12,663 nucleotides of DNA from Candidatus Omnitrophota bacterium (GTDB lineage: Bacteria > Omnitrophota > Gorgyraeia > Duberdicusellales > 4484-171): positions 1 through 12,663 of the forward strand of contig DAOVKQ010000005.1 in NCBI GenBank assembly GCA_030631705.1. The letters are read 5' to 3'. This document shows positions 1 through 5,257 of this stretch, one piece after another. How positions within the stretch are numbered: position 1 is the first letter of the stretch; each line of letters starts with the position of its first letter. A program made the translations under genes and the position numbers. The notes beneath the pieces are model-generated. The model was not told where the DNA came from and ran no database searches. It saw only the letters and a program-made list of their open reading frames with translations.

Positions 1-241
1 ATACAGACCTATCCTGCAATTCGCTTATGCTCTGCCTAATCTTTTCTATTTCTTTCTTGGGATTGGGAACCATGCGCACCATGTTTCTTGTCTCCCGGAG
101 TTTCCCCTGATTATTCCTAAGCTCATTTTTTAACTTCCCGCGGTAACTAGATAAAGGCCGGCCGACGAAAAGGACCAAAGCCAAAAGGATAAAAACCTCT
201 ACTGAGGCGGTAATTATTGACTGTGTTCTGGTATCTTTAAT
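1..241 (-). CDS. pilO: PilO-like type IV pilus inner-membrane protein, N-terminal part (runs off left edge), ATT start
   Basis: Eighty codons are visible before the window ends. The peptide has a short charged cytoplasmic start (IKDTRTQS), one membrane helix at about residues 9-26, then a hydrophilic, helix-forming stretch rich in K, E, R and Q. This is the usual layout of PilO, a bitopic protein that pairs with PilN to form the periplasmic part of the alignment complex. The call rests on this topology and on its place after PilM-PilN, not on a diagnostic motif. The frame is closed upstream by TAA at 259-257, and there is no ATG, GTG or TTG before the membrane helix. The only well-placed initiator is ATT at 241-239, five bases after a GGGAGG Shine-Dalgarno sequence. 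A damaged start codon or an assembly error is the alternative. A GspM-like protein is also possible. Confidence 0.68.
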   Translation of the reverse strand, partial: MKDTRTQSIITASVEVFILLALVLFVGRPLSSYRGKLKNELRNNQGKLRETRNMVRMVPNPKKEIEKIRQSISELQDRSV

Positions 242-246
242 ATCGG

Positions 247-252
247 CCTCCC
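247..252 (-). promoter_or_regulatory. Ribosome binding site that decides the ATT start of pilO
   Basis: On the minus strand GGGAGG lies five bases before ATT at 241-239. It is the strongest Shine-Dalgarno match in this part of the window. It is the main reason to accept a non-canonical AUU start, because no standard start codon follows it at usable distance in the open frame. Confidence 0.6.
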
Positions 253-296
253 GAGTTTATTAGCAACGTTAAATTACAATACACAATAGACAAATT

Positions 297-318
297 ACCC
301 CTCGGGTATACTCGGGGT
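297..318. repeat. Small GC-rich hairpin within the repeat region
   Basis: ACCCC at 297-301 pairs with GGGGT at 314-318 around a 12-base loop that also contains the palindrome GTATAC (306-311). It stands out in an otherwise AT-rich stretch and lies between two copies of the TACAATACACAA 12-mer. There is no T-tract on either side, so an intrinsic terminator is unlikely. It looks like part of a dispersed repeat. Confidence 0.45.
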
Positions 319-334
319 TCCCTTTGGTCACAAC

Positions 335-368
335 CAATATACAATTACAAATATACAATACACAAACA
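335..368. repeat. 34-base dispersed repeat, left copy
   Basis: These 34 bases, built from CAATATACAA- and TACAATACACAA-type units, match positions 12630-12663 in the same orientation at 33 of 34 bases. The single difference is T at 345 against C at 12640. The right copy is cut by the window end, so the shared length may be greater. Confidence 0.85.
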
Positions 369-442
369 GATAAAGACAAAAATTCTAAATAAATACAATA
401 TTTTGTTTGTTTTGAATATTAGGATTTATAATTTCGCATTTG

Positions 443-470
443 TTTCGGATTTCGGATTTAGGATTTCGGA
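443..470. repeat. Tandem heptamer array (TTTCGGA x4, one degenerate)
   Basis: Four consecutive seven-base units read TTTCGGA, TTTCGGA, TTTAGGA, TTTCGGA. Diverged flanking copies continue leftward (for example TTAGGATT near 419-427 and TTTCGCA at 432-438). The array gives an open frame on the minus strand that would encode repeats of the kind NPKSEIRN, which is not a credible protein. Confidence 0.85.
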
Positions 471-509
471 TTTTCATATTATCCCATTATTCGTATAATA
501 CGTTTACCG

Positions 510-2270
510 TTAATAAACCAAATCAGCTACTATTTCAAAATTTGCCTTGGGAACCGGAGAATACACATCACGTTTGGTCGAAACCGGACGAACATTGGTA
601 AAATAAGGCGATTCATCTAAAGCAACAAGATACTGGGAAATAGATAAATCTATCGTAATATATTCAGCGAAAACTTCCCCAATAATATAAATTTTGCGTT
701 GCTCTTTCTCTCTCTTAATATTAAGGCGCCGAAGAGCCATGCTATCAGGCGTTATGTTACTTAGCTCTTTCAACATTCCCCACCAAAGAGGCTGTCTGCC
801 GATAGCATCCTCGAGCAGAGATTTCCTCTCGGTAAGAATCCCTTTCATCGCCATATAACTTTTAATCTCTTTAATTTTTATAGAAAATTCGCCGATTTCG
901 GCCTTTGTCGTATTAATAAGCTTGTTATAAAGCAGGCACTTACTGTAAGAAAAAGAATACACTCCCAGGATTCCCGCAAGAAACAGGAAAAACAATATCC
1001 TGGTGAGAACGGCTATAAAATTAATCCTCTGCTCCAGCTTCTCTTTGGCAGGAAGAAGGTTAATTTTCCCCCCCTTATTAACACATAAACCAAAGGCAGC
1101 GCTTAAATGCGGGGCAGCTTCTTCCATAACCAAATCATGCCTGAACACTCCTGAATCCGTCCAACCCTTGACCGCTTTCAAAGGATCTAATTTCTCTACT
1201 TTAGCTATGTGTAAAGTTTGGGTATTAGAAGATAAAAATTTATCAATATTCTTAAGGCGGGAGCTTCCACCGGTAAAATAAAGGCAATCAATCTTGTTTA
1301 CACGGAATGTCCTGTAATAGTAGGTTACCGTTCTTGTTATTTCGGTAGAAAAACGCTCCAGCATCGGGCGTAAGGCTACGGCTATCTGGTTACCTTTAAT
1401 TATCCCGAAATCAGTAAAATACTCTACAAATACATCCTCTTCCAGCGGTATGCCGCATTGACGCTTGACTTTTTCGGCATTTTCATCGGTAACATTGCTC
1501 ATGCCTAAAGTCATCATCGCTTTCATTATCGCCTGAGTAAGCTGTTCTCCCCCTATAGGAATTTGACGGTTAAATTGCAGTAATCCTTTTTTATAGAAAT
1601 TAAGCACGCTTTCTTTTGTGCCGATGTCTAAAACAGCAACACAATCGTAGTCTTTTGCGACAGAATTTACCAAACCGCTTAAAGCATCAGGTATTACATT
1701 AACAGCTATGGGCCTCATATCCAGCTCTTTTACCGCCTTAATATGCTCACCAAGCACATACTGATCCATAGCAATACAGGTTACCTGAAAGGTAGTTCCT
1801 TTTTCCTCTTTAAACTTATTAGTCACAAAAAAATTATAGAGAATATTAGTTAAATCTACCTGAAAAGGGAGCTTTTTCTTCAACTCAACCCCGACTATAG
1901 CTTTCAATTCTTTTTCTGAGGCTGAAGGAATAGTTATCGCGAACACATAACACCCTTCCCCCCAAAGAGCTATTTTACAAAGCTTGGTTTTTATCCGCGC
2001 TTCATAAATAAACTCTTTTATAAAGCCGTTTACCAATTTCTTTTTTTCTTGAGGATTATCTTTGGCTATCGAGGGAAGTCCGCGAACGCGGTAATTACTA
2101 ATGACATAATTCGCTCCCGACCTCTGCAGTTGGGCTATTTTAATATAACTAGTTCCTATATCAAGGCCGACAATACACTGAGCGGAAAGGAAAAAATTCT
2201 TTACAGAAGAAAAGATTTCTCCTAAGAAAAATCTCTGTTCCTTGATTTTGTGTTTGTTTTGCGCCTCCAC
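510..2270 (-). CDS. pilM: PilM-PilN fusion, type IV pilus inner-membrane assembly protein
   Basis: 586 residues from a GTG start (2270-2268); an in-frame TAA nine bases upstream excludes a longer form. Residues about 32-398 are PilM, an actin-like cytoplasmic ATPase-fold protein. Phosphate-1 loop VGLDIGTSYIKI is at 34-45, phosphate-2 loop VLDIGTKES at 213-221, and the adenosine motif FTGGSS at 332-337. After a linker of only a few residues, 402-586 looks like PilN: the INLLP motif that normally opens PilN (403-407), a membrane helix at about 417-439, then a periplasmic coiled coil and ferredoxin-like domain. In most bacteria these are two proteins, PilM binding the N-terminal tail of PilN. 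Here both are in one chain, so the contact would be built in. PilO follows after a repeat-filled gap, and the minor pilin genes lie upstream. The gene has its own good promoter. Confidence 0.88.
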   Translation of the reverse strand: MEAQNKHKIKEQRFFLGEIFSSVKNFFLSAQCIVGLDIGTSYIKIAQLQRSGANYVISNYRVRGLPSIAKDNPQEKKKLVNGFIKEFIYEARIKTKLCKIALWGEGCYVFAITIPSASEKELKAIVGVELKKKLPFQVDLTNILYNFFVTNKFKEEKGTTFQVTCIAMDQYVLGEHIKAVKELDMRPIAVNVIPDALSGLVNSVAKDYDCVAVLDIGTKESVLNFYKKGLLQFNRQIPIGGEQLTQAIMKAMMTLGMSNVTDENAEKVKRQCGIPLEEDVFVEYFTDFGIIKGNQIAVALRPMLERFSTEITRTVTYYYRTFRVNKIDCLYFTGGSSRLKNIDKFLSSNTQTLHIAKVEKLDPLKAVKGWTDSGVFRHDLVMEEAAPHLSAAFGLCVNKGGKINLLPAKEKLEQRINFIAVLTRILFFLFLAGILGVYSFSYSKCLLYNKLINTTKAEIGEFSIKIKEIKSYMAMKGILTERKSLLEDAIGRQPLWWGMLKELSNITPDSMALRRLNIKREKEQRKIYIIGEVFAEYITIDLSISQYLVALDESPYFTNVRPVSTKRDVYSPVPKANFEIVADLVY

Positions 2271-2280
2271 TTCATTTTAA

Positions 2281-2309
2281 ATTCTACAGGCGCATAAATA
2301 ATATGTCAA
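2281..2309 (-). promoter_or_regulatory. Sigma-70-type promoter for pilM-N
   Basis: On the minus strand TTGACA (2309-2304), a 17-base spacer and TAGAAT (2286-2281) form a near-consensus promoter. The -10 box ends only ten bases before the GTG start, so the predicted transcript would have a leader of about 3-5 bases and no room for a Shine-Dalgarno sequence. Read-through from the pilin genes may also occur across the 128-base gap. Confidence 0.68.
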
Positions 2310-2398
2310 GAATAATCGCCTTTCAGCGAAAACGGGAATGTTAATCAAGTATGCCGGATTTAGCCTTAGAGAGGTTAGAGTAAAGTGAAACAGGTGTT

Positions 2399-3556
2399 TT
2401 ATTTCTCCTGCCACCTGATTACGGAAAGAGTTCCCTGTATAAAACCTGCGGTATCGACATACTTATCGTTATATTGTAAATCAATCGAACCGCGCAATAT
2501 TATGTTTTTTCCCATAACCGCTATGCCGTTGATATAATTAATGTCTACGTCTCCGTTTTTACTGAAAATTAAACCATCGAACTTTCGGGCATCTCTCTTT
2601 TTTTTATCAGTCGAACCGGCGGGAACATGAACGAAAGTTATGTCTCCGTTTTTAGTCGCTAAATTAGGAAAAGTTTCATGCTTTGACATATCGACATAAG
2701 CCTTTGCAGCTAAAGAATTGTCACCGATAATAGTTATGTCTCCTTCGGCAATGATACTTGTATGATTAAGGTTTACATTTCCTGATGTTAGGTCAATAGT
2801 TACATCGCCTTTTACATAATAGACCCCTTTATTGTTAAGGTTATCATTTTTATCAAATGTCTTGTTGCCGCTATAAACTTTTCCCCCAGTAACAGCATAA
2901 TCTTCAAAATACGCCATATCAATACTAGGCAGAGAAGTAGAATCTATTGTACGCGAACCATCACCGGGAATTGCTAAATCATCATCACTGGTTTCCTCAT
3001 CAGGATATGTCTGGGTATCACTATCCCTGCCTTCAAATCTTGGTGATTGGAGATTACCGTCTATATCGACATCATAATTAGAACCGGCGGGTTGAACTTT
3101 AGTATTATGCCAATCGAACAAGTCTCCCCCGGTAAGCACGTTGGTGAATGCTCCTTTGGTTATATCGACTTCTACTATGCGCATTGTGCGATAATTTGAC
3201 TCTTGAGACATAAAGCCGCTTGAAATAAGGGTTATGCTTGAACTGCACTGGTTATCACTACAGGCGCAATCAACCCTATATTGGTTATTTCCTAAATTAT
3301 GCAGGACGGTTCCCGAATAAATATCTTTTCCGTCACCATCAAAATCACAGTCAAAATTATCCGCTACTTCCCTCATCGCCCACTCTATACCTGACTCGGC
3401 AATGTATAAAGCTTTTTCCAATTCGAAATTCCTTAAGTTAAATTCAAAATCGCCCGACTGCATAATCAAAAGAGTAGTTCCCATTACCGAGAATACTAAC
3501 ATCAGGAATATAACAATAATCAGCGTAATTGACTTTTTTTGTAATTTCATTACCAT
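2399..3556 (-). CDS. PilX/GspK-like minor pilin with a large extracellular beta-repeat domain
   Basis: 385 residues. A prepilin-type start (KLQKKS, then ITLIIVIF) has the cleavage site after Ser9, with Ile rather than Glu at mature position 5, as in GspK and many PilX proteins. The hydrophobic helix spans about 10-33 and is followed by the PilX-type motif AESG (53-56). Residues 69-78 contain DCDFDGDGKD, resembling an EF-hand/dockerin calcium loop. Three cysteines cluster at 97, 99 and 104. The C-terminal half repeats short strands of the form xGD(V/I)x(I/F) at 249-254, 271-276, 303-308 and 334-339, followed by GKNIIL (349-354) and RGSIDL (355-360), suggesting a beta-solenoid. The ATG at 3556 overlaps the preceding gene by seven bases; a second ATG at 3550 is equally possible. 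It is probably a tip or surface-exposed pilin. Exact family is uncertain. Confidence 0.72.
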   Translation of the reverse strand: MVMKLQKKSITLIIVIFLMLVFSVMGTTLLIMQSGDFEFNLRNFELEKALYIAESGIEWAMREVADNFDCDFDGDGKDIYSGTVLHNLGNNQYRVDCACSDNQCSSSITLISSGFMSQESNYRTMRIVEVDITKGAFTNVLTGGDLFDWHNTKVQPAGSNYDVDIDGNLQSPRFEGRDSDTQTYPDEETSDDDLAIPGDGSRTIDSTSLPSIDMAYFEDYAVTGGKVYSGNKTFDKNDNLNNKGVYYVKGDVTIDLTSGNVNLNHTSIIAEGDITIIGDNSLAAKAYVDMSKHETFPNLATKNGDITFVHVPAGSTDKKKRDARKFDGLIFSKNGDVDINYINGIAVMGKNIILRGSIDLQYNDKYVDTAGFIQGTLSVIRWQEK

Positions 3557-4101
3557 TTTAAGTTTCTGGGAAATATACTAATATCAAGGCTCTTGGACTG
3601 ATCCCCTTCTGTTATATCGAAACTTACCTCTATGCGGTAAATTTTACCTCTGTCAGTTTGCGAAAGCGGCAAAGAGCTTAGCTGGGCACCCGCATCATCA
3701 TAATAGCTGAATCCGAAATTAGACACGCCGTCCATCAATACATAAGAACCCTCAAAACTTCCGTCAACATTGCTGTCTAAATCATAGAAGATATCCTCAC
3801 CCGAGGAGCGATAGCGTATACGCTCATCACTTCCTGATTCGTGTAGGCGGATAAACTGAAAGCTCCCCAAATCCGCTGCTTCTATTGTCTCCTGGCTCTG
3901 ACTCGGCTGCTTAATCTGACGGATTTTTCTGGTCATCTGTAAAAGCGAGGCTCTGGCCTGACTTACTATTTCACTACGAAAAGAAATAAAACGCCAGGTA
4001 TCAATGGCGCTGGTAAAATATAAAGAAACTCCTCCGGCTAAAATTCCTACCAAGACTATAACAATTACTAATTCAATCAGAGTTACCGCTTTTCTTGGCA
4101 T
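3550..4101 (-). CDS. PilW/GspJ-like minor (pseudo)pilin
   Basis: 183 residues. The prepilin signal is very short: MPRKA, then VTLIELVIVIVLVGILAGG, with cleavage expected after Ala5 and the conserved Glu at mature position 5. The membrane helix covers about 6-28. The helix continues through a basic stretch with QMTRKIRQIKQ (about 54-64), then a beta-rich globular part containing LMDGVSNFGFSYYDDAGA, a pattern common in GspJ/PilW proteins, and ends in strands with YRIEVSFDI. In pili and type II systems this class forms the tip complex with the GspI/PilV, GspK/PilX and GspH/FimT partners, all encoded beside it. It starts eight bases after the preceding stop and overlaps the next gene by seven bases, so the genes are co-transcribed. 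No clear Shine-Dalgarno sequence is seen. Confidence 0.78.
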   Translation of the reverse strand: MPRKAVTLIELVIVIVLVGILAGGVSLYFTSAIDTWRFISFRSEIVSQARASLLQMTRKIRQIKQPSQSQETIEAADLGSFQFIRLHESGSDERIRYRSSGEDIFYDLDSNVDGSFEGSYVLMDGVSNFGFSYYDDAGAQLSSLPLSQTDRGKIYRIEVSFDITEGDQSKSLDISIFPRNLKW

Positions 4102-4109
4102 AATTTTTT

Positions 4110-4625
4110 CTAATAATTGCTTACTATCATCTCAAGGCTTACCGTACCGATATTAGCAAAGACGCTTGTGACCGAAACGGTTATTTTTTTATAATTACTG
4201 ACTCCTGCCGTCGTCACCCAGGAAGTCCCGCTTAAGTCGGCATACTCTACAGATATCAAACGGCTGTAATTAACTGCCGGGCTATCGGAATATCCGTGAT
4301 AGTCATCAATATCGTCCCAATTAGCATGGTCGGTGGAATTTTCCTGGGTGCTCCCGTCTACTCCGGTAGTCGAAGTGTCCAGTCCTAAATTGGCGGGATT
4401 CGTCCAGGGACTCTCGGTATTTTCATCAAAGCGGCGGCTGCGCATTTCTTCCATTAGGTTTTCGGCATAAAAAAGAGAATTAACGATCGCTTCCGAATCT
4501 ACACTTCTTAAATTAACCTGGGTAAATGTCGCTAAAAGAGCCGGGATTATCAAAGAAATAACGACAATTACGACTATGATCTCAATTAAAGTCATTGCCT
4601 TTCTATAGCTGAGAATCTTTTTCAC
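4110..4625 (-). CDS. PilV/GspI-like minor (pseudo)pilin
   Basis: 171 residues from a GTG start that overlaps the upstream stop (GTGA at 4625-4622), a sign of coupled translation. The leader MKKILSYRKA ends in Ala10, and mature MTLIEIIVVIVVISLIIPALL has Glu at position 5. The membrane helix is followed by AENLMEEMRSRRFDE, which matches the 'A..l.eemr...f' pattern of PilV/GspI proteins. The rest is a Ser/Thr/Asp-rich beta domain with a final ITVSVTSVFANIGTVSLEMIV strand pair, where GspI-type proteins also end in paired strands. The likely role is as a tip-complex pilin partnering the PilW/GspJ-like and PilX/GspK-like proteins encoded next. An AGGA element about eleven bases upstream may serve as the ribosome site. 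Confidence 0.78.
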   Translation of the reverse strand: MKKILSYRKAMTLIEIIVVIVVISLIIPALLATFTQVNLRSVDSEAIVNSLFYAENLMEEMRSRRFDENTESPWTNPANLGLDTSTTGVDGSTQENSTDHANWDDIDDYHGYSDSPAVNYSRLISVEYADLSGTSWVTTAGVSNYKKITVSVTSVFANIGTVSLEMIVSNY

Positions 4626-5143
4626 CAGGTCACTCTTCCTGTTTGAGGAGATACGTTTATGGTTAAGCTCTTTCCGTGATAACTAAGTTCTATTGTGCCG
4701 CTCGAGGTTAAAGATACTCCTCCCGCGTCCTGAGGGACCCCTTCCCAATTAAACCTTAACACAGGAGAAGCGTTAAAATCAACATCATATATATCTATGC
4801 CTTTATACTCGTTATCGGTCGTAAAGTTAACAGTTAAATCGCCGCGGGTAAAGGTATCTTTAGCTAACTGCTGGTCAGAGGTACGCCGCAGCAGATAACT
4901 TTCATTGATTACATCGAATACTAATTCGTAATCCTGATGGCGGGAAATTGATAAATTTTGCGCGTACCTTATGTCGGAAATTACTTTTTTTCCTGCTCCG
5001 CTTAGTTTTAAATCATAAAAAATATCCAATCTCGGCCTGGAGGCTAAAACCAATATCCCCAATATAACAATAACCATTATCGCCTCAATTAAAGTAAAAG
5101 ATAACGAAGAACCTCTTCCTAAACTTGTGGAATTCTTAACCAT
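4622..5143 (-). CDS. FimT/GspH-like minor (pseudo)pilin
   Basis: 173 residues. The leader of 15 residues ends in Ser (GRGSSLS, then FTLIEAIMVIVILGILVLA), with Glu at mature position 5. After the helix, KVISDIRYAQNLSISRHQDYELVFD is the 'd.r.Aq..Ai...' pattern of GspH/FimT. The C-terminus GTIELSYHGKSLTINVSPQTGRV is typical of the family, which ends in a strand with the form 'I.I...TGrV'. It is the first gene of the minor pilin set, 114 bases from the preceding gene and joined to the next by a four-base overlap. FimT/GspH proteins prime pseudopilus assembly or sit near the tip, and some FimT proteins bind DNA during uptake. Nothing here decides between pilus, secretion or competence use. Confidence 0.8.
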   Translation of the reverse strand: MVKNSTSLGRGSSLSFTLIEAIMVIVILGILVLASRPRLDIFYDLKLSGAGKKVISDIRYAQNLSISRHQDYELVFDVINESYLLRRTSDQQLAKDTFTRGDLTVNFTTDNEYKGIDIYDVDFNASPVLRFNWEGVPQDAGGVSLTSSGTIELSYHGKSLTINVSPQTGRVTW

Positions 5144-5156
5144 CTTACTGCCTGCA

Positions 5157-5162
5157 ATTATA
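5157..5162 (-). promoter_or_regulatory. Possible -10 box for the minor pilin operon
   Basis: TATAAT on the minus strand ends 13 bases before the ATG at 5143. No good -35 hexamer lies 16-18 bases upstream (the bases there read TGGTGG), so this is only a candidate. The 114-base gap it sits in has no strong terminator, so read-through from the coiled-coil gene is also possible. Confidence 0.33.
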
Positions 5163-5257
5163 CAAATACGACTGCGACACCACCATCGCTTTTCCGGATA
5201 ACAGCTTACATAAACTCATTATTTCTTTGCAGATAAACAGATGTATTGTAAGAAAAA

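Larger units (their letters stand above)
242..509. repeat. Repeat-rich AT intergenic stretch between pilM-N and pilO
   Basis: This gap of 268 bases interrupts a gene pair that is usually nearly contiguous. From left to right it holds a partial A/C-rich repeat (12-mer TACAATACACAA at 275-286), a GC-rich hairpin (297-318), a full A/C-rich repeat (335-368, with the same 12-mer at 354-365), an A/T-rich linker, and a tandem heptamer array (443-470). A 30-codon minus-strand ORF inside it (477-385) is only the repeat translated. I see no convincing gene here. Confidence 0.75.

Noticed and set aside
385..477. A 30-codon minus-strand ORF beginning MKIRNPKSEIRN in the repeat region
   Set aside because: It is the heptamer and A/T repeats read through in one frame. 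It lacks a ribosome site and a plausible fold, and such peptides arise wherever this repeat occurs.
242..509. CRISPR-like array
   Set aside because: Repeats are short, degenerate and tandem or irregularly spaced. No unique spacers of even length and no cas genes are present.
1003..1281. Plus-strand open frame of 92 codons inside pilM-N, and other open frames opposite the pilin and coiled-coil genes
   Set aside because: They are antisense shadows of well-supported genes, with no ribosome site or recognisable domains.
5205..5252. Terminator after the coiled-coil gene (CTTACA / TGTAAG inverted repeat)
   Set aside because: Only six pairs enclose a 36-base loop, and it has no GC-rich stem.
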